Numbered from the stretch's first letter, positions 45,138 to 54,091 are shown. The stretch is DNA of 64,000 bases from Terriglobia bacterium (GCA_020073165.1 JAIQFP010000007.1:1-64000); one strand, 5' to 3'. Numbers and translations: made by a program. Notes: a model not told the origin generated them from the letters alone.

Positions 45138-47096
45138 ATGAGGCGTTGCACGCCCGCACGATTCGCCGCCGTCGCCCTCTTTCTCACTGGGGCGTGCCCT
45201 GGCACCCATGCCCTGGCAGCGACCGGGTCAGTCACTGCCGCCGCGCCTAAGCCCTTATCCGAGCGGGTTGTGGACTACCAAATCGATGCCCGAGTCGATG
45301 CCCGGAAGAAAACCATTGACGCCGTCGAAATCCTCACCTACCGCAACCTGACCGGCCAGCCGCAGGACACCTTCCCTTTCCATCTTTATCTCAACGCGTT
45401 TCAGCCCACCTCGACGGCCGCCCGTGAGTTTCGCCGAGACAACGAGGACTTTGAATGGAAAGGCAAGAACTTCGCCTCGGCAGAGATCAAGTCGCTCGAA
45501 GTCGCGGGCATGGGCGACCTGACCTCGCAGATAAGCTTCATCGCACCCGACGATGGCAATCCGGACGACCGCACTGTCTTCCAGGTAAAGCTGCCACGCC
45601 CTGTGCCAGCGGGCGAGTCAGTGCAATTCAAGATCGCCTTCCACGATCAACTGGGCGAAGTGCTCGCCCGCACAGGATACAAACGGAACTTCATCATGGG
45701 AGCACAGTGGTTTCCAAAAGTTGGAGTGTGGTGGCAGGGTGGGTGGAACTGCCACCAGTTCCACGCCGACACCGAGTTTTTCGCCGACTTCGGAACCTTT
45801 AACGTGCGCCTCACGCTGCCGCAGAACGAAGTCGTGGGTGCCAGCGGCGAAGAAGTTTCCAGTGTGAACCATCCCGACGGCACCAAGACTGTTTCCTTTC
45901 ACGGTGAGGACATCCACGATTTCGCCTGGACGGCCGAGCCGGAATTCCGCGTGTTCACCGACTACTTCACCGGCAGCGCAGGCATGGTGAAGATCCGCCT
46001 GCTCACTCAACCCGGGCACGTGGCCATGGCCGAACGCAACATCCGGATCCTGAAAGAGACGATGAAGCGCTTCGACCAGTGGTACGGACCATATCCCTAC
46101 AAGCAGATCACCCTGGTTGACCCGCCCCATGGCGGCCTGGGCGCCAGCGGCATGGAGTATCCGACGCTGATCACCGGTCTCACTCTCTGGTGGATGCCCA
46201 AAGGTTGGTACCTGCTGGAGGAAACCGTGTCGCACGAGTTCGGGCACCAGTACTGGTACGGCATGGTGGCCACCAACGAGTTCGAGGATGCCTGGCTCGA
46301 CGAAGGCATCAACAGCTACACCGAAATGAAGGTGATGGACGACCTCTATGGCAAGGATCGCTCTGATACCGACCTCTGGGGCATGCACGACGGAGAACGC
46401 TCTTACCAGCGTCTGGGATACATCCGGTCGGCCGATAGAGATCCCATGGCTCGCTTCGGCTACCAATACATGGACCGACGGTCCTACGGCGACATCACCT
46501 ACAACAAGAGCGTAGCCGTGCTGCTTACTCTGGAAAAGATCATCGGTGAAACCGCCATGCGGCGAGCGCTGCGTACCTATTTCGAGCGCTACCGCTTCAC
46601 CCATCCCACGAAGGAAGATTTCTTGAAAACCGTGGAGGAAGTCTCCGGCCAGGACCTTCGCTGGTATTTCAACCAGGCAGTGTATGGAACGCAGGTGCTC
46701 GACTACGAAATCCTGAGGGCCGCCTCCGACCCAGCGGACTGGTTTGTTAAGGATGCTCCCGAGGAGAAGAAAGGTGAGACGCTCTATCACACTACCGTGC
46801 TCGTGCACCGCAAAGGCGACTTTGTTTTCCCCGTGGACGTGCTGGTGAAGTTCGACAATGGCGAGCAGGTCCGCGAACACTGGGACGGCCGCGATCGTTG
46901 GGTGCGCTACAGCTACGACAAGAGAGCCAGTCTGGTGTCGGCCGAGATTGATCCCGAGCAGGCTGTCTGGCTGGACAAGGATTTCTATAACAATAGCTAC
47001 GTGGCGGCCCCCATGAGCGGTGCCCGCCGCAAGCTGTCGGCCTACTGGCTGCTGTTCACGCAATTTCTAGCACAGTGGCTGGCGTGGCTGGTGTGA
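45138..47096 (+). CDS. M1-family aminopeptidase-like metallopeptidase
   Basis: 652 residues with signal peptide (FAAVALFLTGACPGTHALA), so periplasmic or surface-located. The N-terminal beta domain (VDYQIDARVDARKKTIDAVEI) precedes the gluzincin core. The zinc site is H366-E367-F-G-H370 with the third ligand Glu389 in NEFEDAWLDEG, and an exopeptidase-type loop GLGASGMEYPT in place of GAMEN. The C-terminal half is alpha/beta rather than the full ERAP fold, as in the shorter M1 members of Bacteroidota and Acidobacteriota. It is followed 45 nt later by a membrane protein gene; a period-7 repeat lies between. Confidence 0.92.
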   Translation: MRRCTPARFAAVALFLTGACPGTHALAATGSVTAAAPKPLSERVVDYQIDARVDARKKTIDAVEILTYRNLTGQPQDTFPFHLYLNAFQPTSTAAREFRRDNEDFEWKGKNFASAEIKSLEVAGMGDLTSQISFIAPDDGNPDDRTVFQVKLPRPVPAGESVQFKIAFHDQLGEVLARTGYKRNFIMGAQWFPKVGVWWQGGWNCHQFHADTEFFADFGTFNVRLTLPQNEVVGASGEEVSSVNHPDGTKTVSFHGEDIHDFAWTAEPEFRVFTDYFTGSAGMVKIRLLTQPGHVAMAERNIRILKETMKRFDQWYGPYPYKQITLVDPPHGGLGASGMEYPTLITGLTLWWMPKGWYLLEETVSHEFGHQYWYGMVATNEFEDAWLDEGINSYTEMKVMDDLYGKDRSDTDLWGMHDGERSYQRLGYIRSADRDPMARFGYQYMDRRSYGDITYNKSVAVLLTLEKIIGETAMRRALRTYFERYRFTHPTKEDFLKTVEEVSGQDLRWYFNQAVYGTQVLDYEILRAASDPADWFVKDAPEEKKGETLYHTTVLVHRKGDFVFPVDVLVKFDNGEQVREHWDGRDRWVRYSYDKRASLVSAEIDPEQAVWLDKDFYNNSYVAAPMSGARRKLSAYWLLFTQFLAQWLAWLV

Positions 47097-47099
47097 TCC

Positions 47100-47136
47100 A
47101 ACTGAGAACTCAGAGCTGAGAACCGAGAACTGTTCT
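47100..47136. repeat. Degenerate period-7 repeat (gagaact type)
   Basis: Units actgaga/actcaga/gctgaga/accgaga/actgttc fill the gap after the M1 peptidase stop. Same family as 7278-7316 and 16247-16280. Confidence 0.6.
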
Positions 47137-47141
47137 TACTT

Positions 47142-48080
47142 ATGGTGCAACAAACTGGAATCCTCTCCGAAGGTGCGCGCCGCGTGTGGCGGCATCAACG
47201 CGTGCTGCGGTGGTTTTTTATTGCGAACTTTGTGCTGGCGGCGTTTGCTACGGTGCCCGTAGACAGGGCAGTGGGACGGGTCGCGGACCACAGCCTCTAT
47301 TCCCAGCGCTTGTATCAGGGATTTGATCTGTCAGCCTTCTCCGAACTGGCGGCAAATCCGGAAGTCGCGCTGTGGTCAAAGTTTCCCGGTTCGGTGCTGT
47401 TTGCTTTGATCTTCTTTGTGTTCGCGCTGTTTCTCACCGGCGGGATTCTCGAGACCTATCGCACCGACCGCAAGCTGGTGACCGCTGATTTTTTTCATGC
47501 CTGTGGCGCATGCTTCTGGCGCTGGGTAAGGCTACTGGTCGTGTTGCTGATCGTGCTGGTACCCATCACCATCGCTGCCTCTGGCCTCAGCACATGGTCC
47601 GACTCGCTTTCCCACGACGCGTCCCAGGAGAGACTCGGTTTCTGGGTAGAAGTGGCTGCTTTGCTGTTCGTGACGTTGCTGCTGATGGCCGTTCGCCTCT
47701 GGTTCGACATGGCACAAGTGCACGCCGTCGCCGAGGACGAGCGAGCGATGCTGCGAGCCGTGTTGTACTCCTTCCGGCTCACCTGCAAGAACTTCAGATC
47801 GTTGTACTGGATGTATTTCCGCATCAGCTTTCTGGCCTGGCTGGGTCTGGCGGCGGCCCTGCTGATCTGGATCAAGATTCCGTCGCAGCGCATTGGCCTG
47901 TCGTTCTCTGTCCTGGAGATTGCACTGCTTTGGTGGACTGGGACCCGGCTCTGGCAGCGGGCAAGCGAGACCGTCTGGTATGAGCGGCGATCCCCGGCCC
48001 CAGCGATGACGACGGCGTGGCCCGAACCTTACGTTTACGCCCCGCCCGCGCCTGCGGCATCGTCCGAGGACCAGATATGA
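47142..48080 (+). CDS. Integral membrane protein of unknown function
   Basis: 312 residues, about five to six hydrophobic segments (VLRWFFIANFVLAAFATVPV, FPGSVLFALIFFVFALFLTGGIL, LLVVLLIVLVPITIAASGL, VAALLFVTLLLMAVRLWF, WLGLAAALLIWIKIP) and a Pro-rich cytosolic tail. No family recognised. Placed 45 nt after the M1 peptidase, so probably co-transcribed. It resembles the A2M-operon membrane protein in size only. Confidence 0.82.
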   Translation: MVQQTGILSEGARRVWRHQRVLRWFFIANFVLAAFATVPVDRAVGRVADHSLYSQRLYQGFDLSAFSELAANPEVALWSKFPGSVLFALIFFVFALFLTGGILETYRTDRKLVTADFFHACGACFWRWVRLLVVLLIVLVPITIAASGLSTWSDSLSHDASQERLGFWVEVAALLFVTLLLMAVRLWFDMAQVHAVAEDERAMLRAVLYSFRLTCKNFRSLYWMYFRISFLAWLGLAAALLIWIKIPSQRIGLSFSVLEIALLWWTGTRLWQRASETVWYERRSPAPAMTTAWPEPYVYAPPAPAASSEDQI

Positions 48081-48112
48081 ATTTTCGGTCGCCCTCCTTA
48101 ATATTGGAACCG

Positions 48113-49159
48113 ATGAGAATCCTCCGCGTATCTTTCTTGCTTGCTCTTTCCGGTAACCTCCTTTGGGCAGCTGAGCCCAAAATGCAGCCGCTGCCTGCTC
48201 CCCTCTCCAACAACGCGGTCGCCAGCCTCAAGGCTCGCGGCGGACTCCGCCTCTACTCCCTCATGGGGATCGGGCCCAAGAAGAAGTGGGATGCCGTGAG
48301 CAACGCAGTGTACGCCCTGGACCCGGACACAGGAGAATGGACTGAACTTCGCCCCGTCCCCGGAACCGCCGGCCGCATTGCTGCCGCCGCTGCGGGCGCC
48401 CGCGACCACGTTTTCCTCTTCGGCGGCTACGTGCTGGATGCGCAGGGCGGGGAAACCACCGTGCCCGATGTCTCCGTTTACGATCCGCTCTCAGACCGCT
48501 GGTCCCGCGCCAGCGACACGCCCGTTCCAGTGGATGATTCCGTAATTGGCGTCTATCAGGACCGTTACATTTACCTGGTCAGCGGCTGGTCGAACAACGA
48601 CGCCGTCCGCAACGTTCAGGTGTACGATGGCGCGAAGGACAAGTGGCTGCAGGCCACGCCCATTCCCGGTACTCCGATCTTCGGCCACGCCGGCGCGCTG
48701 GTCAATGACACCATCATTTACGTGGATGGCGCCCACCGGAATCCCGCCGGCAGTCAGCCGAAGTACGTCGCCTCCGACGAGTGCTGGATGGGCAAGATCG
48801 ACCACCATGATCCCGCGAAAATCCAGTGGAGCAAGCTGCCCAGTCATCCCGGCAATGCCCGCTACCGGATTGCCGCGGGAGGCTCGGAGAAGGACCAGAA
48901 GATCTTCTTTTCCGGCGGCACCGACAATCCCTACAACTACGACGGCGTCGGCTACGACGGACACCTGTCTGAGCCGGTGGCCGTGACCTTTGCCTTCAAC
49001 CTGCGCACCGGCAAGTGGGAAACCCTTAATGACAAGACTCCCAACCCAACCATGGACCACCGGGGATTGCTGGTTGCGCCGCATGGACTGGTGACCATCG
49101 GCGGCATGGAACAGGGCCAGCGGGTGACCTCGCGCGTGACGGTGCTGCCACGCAAGTGA
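48113..49159 (+). CDS. Exported kelch-repeat beta-propeller protein
   Basis: 348 residues. I prefer ATG 48113 because it opens a signal peptide (ILRVSFLLALSGNLLWAAE); an ATG at 48077 overlaps the preceding stop (ATGA) and would add 12 residues, so coupling to the membrane protein is possible. Kelch units are seen as AGRIAAAAAGARDHVFLFGG, VYDPLSDRWSRASDTPVP, YIYLVSGWSNNDAVRNVQVY and KIFFSGGTDNPY. Sialic-acid mutarotase (NanM) and sugar oxidases share this fold, but no catalytic residues can be assigned. Likely a periplasmic carbohydrate-related or scaffold protein. Confidence 0.82.
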   Translation: MRILRVSFLLALSGNLLWAAEPKMQPLPAPLSNNAVASLKARGGLRLYSLMGIGPKKKWDAVSNAVYALDPDTGEWTELRPVPGTAGRIAAAAAGARDHVFLFGGYVLDAQGGETTVPDVSVYDPLSDRWSRASDTPVPVDDSVIGVYQDRYIYLVSGWSNNDAVRNVQVYDGAKDKWLQATPIPGTPIFGHAGALVNDTIIYVDGAHRNPAGSQPKYVASDECWMGKIDHHDPAKIQWSKLPSHPGNARYRIAAGGSEKDQKIFFSGGTDNPYNYDGVGYDGHLSEPVAVTFAFNLRTGKWETLNDKTPNPTMDHRGLLVAPHGLVTIGGMEQGQRVTSRVTVLPRK

Positions 49160-49186
49160 GCGCAAACCGCGCCGTCCCAGAGAGAA

Positions 49187-49381
49187 TCAGTAGAAATCCG
49201 AGCAACTCAGATAAAAACCGCATTGCGGGCAACTCAACTTGCAACGATGCTCCTTGAGCTGGGTCGAGCAGTTGGGACAAAAGCGGGAAGGATTGCGGGA
49301 ATCGGATCCGGGCGTACGAACGCCCTCGCGTGCCTGGCTAGTGCCCGATCCCGCTTCATTGTCGCGCCGCGACTGCATCAT
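49187..49381 (-). CDS. Small zinc-ribbon protein
   Basis: 64 residues; start at ATG 49381 with GGGAGA upstream (a frame to 49444 is open but lies inside the SnoaL gene). The C-terminal half has four-plus cysteines in ribbon layout: FCPNCSTQLKEHRC, then LSCPQCGFYLSCSDFY at the very end. The LSCPxCGFYLSCSDFY ending looks like a conserved small family of this phylum (memory, unchecked). It begins 11 nt after the SnoaL-like gene stop and is probably co-transcribed. Role unknown; zinc binding expected. Confidence 0.75.
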   Translation of the reverse strand: MMQSRRDNEAGSGTSQAREGVRTPGSDSRNPSRFCPNCSTQLKEHRCKLSCPQCGFYLSCSDFY

Positions 49382-49392
49382 TCTCCCGCGGA

Positions 49393-49824
49393 CTAACTCG
49401 CAGGTGGCAAGTCGCTGTTCCAGCAAGCGGCCACCATCATCCACACGCCCAGGCGACGCCAGGCATGAATGAACTTGCCGCGATCGGCCAGAGTGGTACC
49501 GTTTCCCTGCCGGACCGCAACCGTGTAGCGGCCAATTTCGATGGCCATGTCGCCCGTGTTGTCCACCCGCGTGGTTTCCAGGCGCAAATCCTGGTATCCC
49601 TTCTCACCGTGATCCCGCAGGACCTGCTCGATCGCCTTCGGTCCCTGGGCGGCTTCGCGATGCGGAGGCATGAAGAGTCCGTCGGAGGTGAACAATTCTG
49701 CCACCTGCTCGTAGTTGCCGGTGTTGAATGCGGTGCTGTAATCCTGGGTCAGGCCACGAATCGTAGATTCGACATCGATGAAGAGACTCTGAGAGTGGGC
49801 ACCACTGCTAAATGGCCGGTACAT
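49393..49824 (-). CDS. SnoaL/NTF2-like (DUF4440-type) protein
   Basis: 143 residues of cone-shaped alpha+beta fold: STIRGLTQDYSTAFNTGNYEQVAELFTSDGLFMPP is the typical opening, then GRYTVAVRQGNGTTLADRGKFIHAWRRLGVWMMVAACWNSDLP. AGGAGG lies seven bases before the ATG. Members are small-molecule-binding or isomerase-like proteins; the ligand is unknown. It is divergent from the MBL-rhodanese gene and upstream of the zinc-ribbon gene. Confidence 0.87.
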   Translation of the reverse strand: MYRPFSSGAHSQSLFIDVESTIRGLTQDYSTAFNTGNYEQVAELFTSDGLFMPPHREAAQGPKAIEQVLRDHGEKGYQDLRLETTRVDNTGDMAIEIGRYTVAVRQGNGTTLADRGKFIHAWRRLGVWMMVAACWNSDLPPAS

Positions 49825-50023
49825 CGAGCTACCTCCTGGGGGAAGGACTTAGGTTGCGCGCGCGTTCACTTCGGCCAAAGCGACTGGCGCAATCAATTCG
49901 GGGAGCATTCTAACCCAAAACCAGGCCGATAGGCGGAGGAGTTTGCCGGTGACCGCGATTTTAAGGGTATGATAAATGTCCCTAAAGAGCTGTTACAGGC
50001 TCCGGTAAGCGGGAGGGCGGACC

Positions 50024-51412
50024 ATGCACTTCGAGCAGTTCTACCTGGGCTGTCTGGCCCACGCTTCTTACTTGCTGGGATCGGAGGGCGAAGCCGTAGT
50101 GGTTGATCCCCAGCGCGACGTCGAAATCTACCTGAAAGCCGCGCAAGAGCAGGGGCTCACCATTCGTCATATTTTTGAAACTCACCTGCACGCCGATTTT
50201 GTTTCCGGACACAAGGAACTTGCGGCCCGCACCGGCGCGAAAATCTACATCGGCGCCAAAGCTGGGGCGGCATTTCCTCATGTGGATGTTCAGGACGGCT
50301 TCGCATTGAATGTGGGGAAGATCCGGGTGAGTGTCCTCGAAACCCCCGGCCACACGCCGGAGGGCATTTGCCTGGTCATTGCCGACTTGGAGAAATCACC
50401 TGAGCCGTGGGCGGTGCTGACGGGAGACACCCTCTTTATCGGCGATGTGGGACGGCCAGACCTGTCGAAAACCCACACTCCCGGGGAACTGGCGGCCCTG
50501 CTGTACGACAGCCTGCACAACAAACTCATGAAGCTCGCGGATCACGTGTTGGTATATCCGGCGCACGGCGCGGGCTCGCTCTGCGGGCGCAACATGCGCG
50601 CCGAGCGTGCCTCTACTATCGGGACCGAGCGCCTCACCAACTACGCATTGCAGATCAGGAGCAAGCAGGAATTCGTGACGCAGTTGACCAGCAACTTGCC
50701 CACGCGTCCGGAGTACTTCCTGGCGGATGCCGAGATCAACCGTGAAGGCGCCGCCCCACTCGCGGAGTTGCCCGAACTGCCGGAGATCCCCGCGCCAGAG
50801 TTGAAGCGCATGCTGGAGCAGGGCGTGATCGCGTTGGACGTGCGCCCCGGCGATCAGTTTGCTTCCGGCCATGTGCCGGGCTCCATCAATATTGCCTTAT
50901 CGGGACAGTTTGCCTCGTGGGCGGGAACCATTCTGGGCCTGGGGTCTCGGCCCGTGTTGATCGCCGACTCGACGGAACAATTGACGGAGGCGCGCTTGCG
51001 CCTGGCGCGAGTCGGTATTGAAGATGTCCGGGGATTTCTGCCAGAGGGCGTCGTGGGATGGACGCGGGCGGGATTCACACTGGCCGAGTTGCCGCAGATC
51101 ACGGTGCAGGATCTGGGCGAGCGTCTGCATGATCGGCCTGTCCACGTCCTCGATGTGCGCCGGGAAGCCGAGTGGCAGGCCGGCCACATCGCGGGCGCGC
51201 ACTGGTGGCCCTTGGACAGATTTCGATCTGAACTGCCGCCGATCGACGAAAAAACCGTGGCCGTCCACTGTAAGAGCGGCTACCGCAGCATGATCGCCTG
51301 CAGCCTGCTGCAGCGGGCCGGGCACCCCAACGTCGTCAACGTAGTGGGCGGATTCGACGCCTGGCAGCAGGCGCGATTGCCTTCCGTCACCGGGGCGCCC
51401 GTCGAAGCGTGA
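50024..51412 (+). CDS. MBL-fold hydrolase with two rhodanese domains (persulfide dioxygenase-like)
   Basis: 462 residues. Residues 1-230 are an ETHE1/glyoxalase II-like metallo-beta-lactamase domain (THLHADFVSGH, ETPGHTPEGICL, LTGDTLFIGDVGRPDL, YPAHGAGSLCG). Two rhodanese modules follow. The first (about 265-350, DVRPGDQFASGHVPGSINIAL) has lost its Cys (ADSTEQ in the loop). The second (about 365-455) keeps the active loop CKSGYRS with its Cys. Homologs oxidise glutathione persulfide to sulfite and pass sulfur through the rhodanese, so a cytoplasmic sulfide/persulfide detoxification role is likely. The RBS is GGGAGGGCGG just before the ATG; a TATGAT at 49970 may be the -10. Confidence 0.9.
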   Translation: MHFEQFYLGCLAHASYLLGSEGEAVVVDPQRDVEIYLKAAQEQGLTIRHIFETHLHADFVSGHKELAARTGAKIYIGAKAGAAFPHVDVQDGFALNVGKIRVSVLETPGHTPEGICLVIADLEKSPEPWAVLTGDTLFIGDVGRPDLSKTHTPGELAALLYDSLHNKLMKLADHVLVYPAHGAGSLCGRNMRAERASTIGTERLTNYALQIRSKQEFVTQLTSNLPTRPEYFLADAEINREGAAPLAELPELPEIPAPELKRMLEQGVIALDVRPGDQFASGHVPGSINIALSGQFASWAGTILGLGSRPVLIADSTEQLTEARLRLARVGIEDVRGFLPEGVVGWTRAGFTLAELPQITVQDLGERLHDRPVHVLDVRREAEWQAGHIAGAHWWPLDRFRSELPPIDEKTVAVHCKSGYRSMIACSLLQRAGHPNVVNVVGGFDAWQQARLPSVTGAPVEA

Positions 51413-51481
51413 CCCAGGGCTCGTTCCACCCCCGGCACCATCGGCTCATAGAGTCACTCGGTCTGGTAAGGAGTAAACACG

Positions 51482-53023
51482 ATGAAGCGCACTCTTGCCT
51501 TGTTCTCATCCCTCTTGGCCGTTGCGGCAATTCTGATCTTCTGGCACGCGGGAGACGTGGCTGCGGTCCATGCCCAGACCAATCCCGACTGGCCGCAATG
51601 GGCCAACACTCCTCAGCATACCGGCGCCAGCTCCGCCGTGGGACAAGACCCGAACCAGCAGCTTGCTGACATCACCTACGACCCCTTCACCGCTCAGGAG
51701 ATGGCAGAGAGCGGCGGCGACTTGCTCGCCCATTACCAGTCTCCTTTGATTGATGGCAATACTGTTTTCAGCGAATACAAAACGGGAACCTACGTCTCTT
51801 GCCACCCGCCGGGATCAGGACATCCCTTCCCTTGCGGTCCGGATGCGTGGAGCTCCCAAATTTGGAACGAAAGAGCGTTCACCTGGCAGGGCGGCTCGCT
51901 GGTGGAGTCCTGGAACTTTCAAAGTGATTGGAAGCCGGAACCGAATGGCGGCTTCGCCGGCCCGAGCGGCTGGGAGCCGGTCTTTCACGCGGCGGTGTCC
52001 AAGGGCTTTGTATTCGTCCCCGGCGCCTCCGGATCGGTCTACAAGCTGAACGAGTCGGATGGCACCCAAGTGGCCCACTTCCGGCCCTTCGGCCCGGTGG
52101 ACGATCCCAACAAGTTTGTTTCGGGTCCCCTGACGGTAGATCCCAGCGGGAACGTCTACTACAACGTGATCGCCCTGCACAGCAAGAATCCCTGGGCGAC
52201 GGATGTGCGCGGCGCGTGGCTCGTCCGCGTGACTCCGCAGGGTAGGGTCGCCAAGGTCAGCTATTCCACCCTGGTGCCGAATGCGCCTACGACCTGCAAC
52301 GGCGCTCCCTGTGGCGCACAGCGTCCGGGGTTGAATGTGGCTCCGGCAGTCTCTGCGGATGGCAGAACCATCTACACCGCCAGCCGCGCCCACTTCTTCT
52401 CCGACTATGGCTACATGGTGGCCGTAAACGCCAACCTTACTCCGCGCTGGCAGACCTCTCTGCGCGACCTCATCGGTCTCGGCATAGCCGGCGTGATCGA
52501 GGATCAGTCCTCCTCGACACCGGTCGTGGCGCCCGACGGCAGCATACTTTACGGAGTAGTGAATGCGATTGACAGCCGCGGGGACCTCCTGAAACTCAAC
52601 TCCTCCGGCCAGTACCTCACCAAGTACGGCTTCGGTTGGGACATCACGCCTGCCATCTACCCACACGACAGTACCTACTCGGTGATCCTCAAGGACAATC
52701 ATTACGACACCGGTGGTCCCTACTTCATCACGCAACTGAGTGCCGACCTGGTTCCGGAGTGGCAATTCAAGAACACCACCATTGATGGCGGCCACCCCAA
52801 CGGGTATGAATGGTGCGTGAACGCGCCGGCTGTCGACGCTAATGGGACGGTGTACGTCAACAGCGAGGACGGAAGCGCCTACGTCATTCAGCAAGGCGGA
52901 ACCCTTCAAGGCAAACTCTTCCTGCGCCGGGCCGTGGGCGCGGCGTACACCCCCATCGCCATCGGGCAAGACGGAAAGATCTACACCGAGAATGATGGGG
53001 ACATGTTTGTGCTCGGGCAATGA
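51482..53023 (+). CDS. Exported PQQ-like beta-propeller protein
   Basis: 513 residues, signal peptide (LFSSLLAVAAILIFWHAGDVAAVHAQ), RBS GGAG well placed. Begins DWPQWANTPQHTG, the usual opening of PQQ-like/outer-membrane propellers (W..W....H.G). Blades are visible in GFVFVPGASGSVYKLNESDGTQ, SGNVYYNVIALHSKN, DGRTIYTASRAHFF, DGSILYGVVNAIDSRG and DGSAYVIQQGGTLQG. Eight or so cysteines suggest disulfides. No quinone-binding or catalytic residues can be assigned. It is the last core-genome gene before the island. Confidence 0.82.
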   Translation: MKRTLALFSSLLAVAAILIFWHAGDVAAVHAQTNPDWPQWANTPQHTGASSAVGQDPNQQLADITYDPFTAQEMAESGGDLLAHYQSPLIDGNTVFSEYKTGTYVSCHPPGSGHPFPCGPDAWSSQIWNERAFTWQGGSLVESWNFQSDWKPEPNGGFAGPSGWEPVFHAAVSKGFVFVPGASGSVYKLNESDGTQVAHFRPFGPVDDPNKFVSGPLTVDPSGNVYYNVIALHSKNPWATDVRGAWLVRVTPQGRVAKVSYSTLVPNAPTTCNGAPCGAQRPGLNVAPAVSADGRTIYTASRAHFFSDYGYMVAVNANLTPRWQTSLRDLIGLGIAGVIEDQSSSTPVVAPDGSILYGVVNAIDSRGDLLKLNSSGQYLTKYGFGWDITPAIYPHDSTYSVILKDNHYDTGGPYFITQLSADLVPEWQFKNTTIDGGHPNGYEWCVNAPAVDANGTVYVNSEDGSAYVIQQGGTLQGKLFLRRAVGAAYTPIAIGQDGKIYTENDGDMFVLGQ

Positions 53024-53149
53024 CCTCCCGGGGAAACAATCCGGGAAGGGAGTTTGGCGCAAGCCCCAGCTCACTGCTCAGGGTTGCCGCTCTCATAGCG
53101 GTTTTTAGCGCGTGCTTCTACTATGCTAACCTGTGACTGCCCACCCTCA

Positions 53150-53189
53150 GCCGGGATGGCGGAACTGGCAGACGCAGCGGACTCAAAAT
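53150..53189 (+). tRNA. tRNA-Leu(CAA), 5' half only; cut in the anticodon loop
   Basis: GCCGGGA acceptor strand, TG at positions 8-9, a D arm GGCGGAACTGGCAGACGC, then anticodon stem GCGGA and loop ctCAAaa. The sequence after the loop (taccctgtga) does not complement GCGGA; no variable arm, T arm or acceptor 3' strand follows in the next kilobase. The gene is therefore interrupted exactly in the anticodon loop, a known target of tyrosine-recombinase elements. Confidence 0.8.
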
Positions 53190-53371
53190 ACCCTGTGACT
53201 CTCTCGTAAGTATCTCTCCTCCAATGACTTCAACAACATACGTTGCGGAGTGACCCGCAGGCTGTGCCATTTTGCACAGGCTGTATCAAGCTGTTGGTCA
53301 CAGTTTGGGCACAAACTGGTGGGGTGAACCGCCGATATTCCGGGTTTTGGGAGACGTTGGTTCGAGTTGGC

Positions 53372-53584
53372 TCACAGCACTCGCCGACTGCGCTCGATAT
53401 AGGCGTCGAGGTCTCGAACGTCAAAGCGCCATGGGCTAGTGCCGCCGCCGTCCTCGATGTACGGAATCAAACCCTGCTGCACGAGATTGCGGAGCTTCCA
53501 TTGGCTGATCGCCAGATACTCGGCGGCTTCCTTGGTTTTCACGAGCCTCGGAGCGATGGGAGCCTGTTTCGGTGATCTGTTCAT
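53372..53584 (-). CDS. Excisionase/AlpA-like HTH DNA-binding protein
   Basis: 70 residues. A MerR-like winged-helix (HTH_17) pattern: LVKTKEAAEYLAISQWKLRNLVQQGLIPYI followed by SPWRFDVRDLDAYIERSR. This is the standard layout of excisionase-type proteins that bind att sites or activate integrase genes. It is the gene nearest the tRNA-Leu junction and is transcribed toward it. An integrase would normally follow downstream, but only non-coding DNA is found. Confidence 0.85.
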   Translation of the reverse strand: MNRSPKQAPIAPRLVKTKEAAEYLAISQWKLRNLVQQGLIPYIEDGGGTSPWRFDVRDLDAYIERSRRVL

Positions 53585-53677
53585 GCGCTACGATGATATA
53601 GGGGTATTTCGCTTACGCCCTGAAGAAGACGATCAAGGGTTCAGCCGCCAATGGTTTTTCGAGGCCCTGTCCGCGCC

Positions 53678-54091
53678 TTAAGCTCGCACGCTCGACCACT
53701 GCCCGACGTTCGTGACGCGCACGCTCCCGTCCGGCTGTCCACGCACCGAGACCCTGTCCAGCCGTGCAGCCGCATACAATCCTGAGCGAAATCGGTTGCG
53801 GCTCCTCTCGTCTGTACCGACGCCCGGAACGTCGAAGTGCTGACCAACTTTCAGCCTGTGGACACGGTCGGCGATCTTGCGGTACTTGCGGGGTTGTTCA
53901 ACTCGTGGACGAAGATAAGAGTGTCGCAGCGCGATGCAGTGTCTATTGCCGCATGAGGCATTGACAACTTGGCCGGGAGGGACGGAGCCGTGGGCGTCAA
54001 TCCAGTTGCGCCGTCGCCGACCGTAGGCGGTGGACGGGTTAGCGATCTCCTCACAGCCGCCGCGCAGTTTTGTTGGCGAGAACTTCCCCAT
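53678..54091 (-). CDS. Small HNH-like protein with C-terminal DNA-binding-like region
   Basis: 137 residues from ATG 54091 (frame open upstream to 54163, overlapping the next gene). The centre reads HGSVPPGQVVNASCGNRHCIALRHSYLRPR, which follows the HNH_3 pattern 'G.IP.G..V.H.C.n..C..P.H', but the first His of H-x-C is replaced (NAS-C), so nuclease activity may be lost. The C-terminal half (LKVGQHFDVPGV, RNRFRSGLYAAARLD, DGSVRVTNVG) resembles a small helical DNA-contact module. It begins 10 nt after the basic-repeat gene and is co-oriented with it. Assignment is motif-based. Confidence 0.55.
   Translation of the reverse strand: MGKFSPTKLRGGCEEIANPSTAYGRRRRNWIDAHGSVPPGQVVNASCGNRHCIALRHSYLRPRVEQPRKYRKIADRVHRLKVGQHFDVPGVGTDERSRNRFRSGLYAAARLDRVSVRGQPDGSVRVTNVGQWSSVRA

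Noticed and set aside
53243-53575. 110-codon plus-strand ORF next to the tRNA junction
   Set aside because: It is mostly antisense to the excisionase-like gene, has no RBS and no recognisable features.
53190-53600. Group I intron in tRNA-Leu instead of an island junction
   Set aside because: No 3' half of the tRNA (variable arm, T arm, acceptor strand) appears downstream and no intron core motifs are seen.
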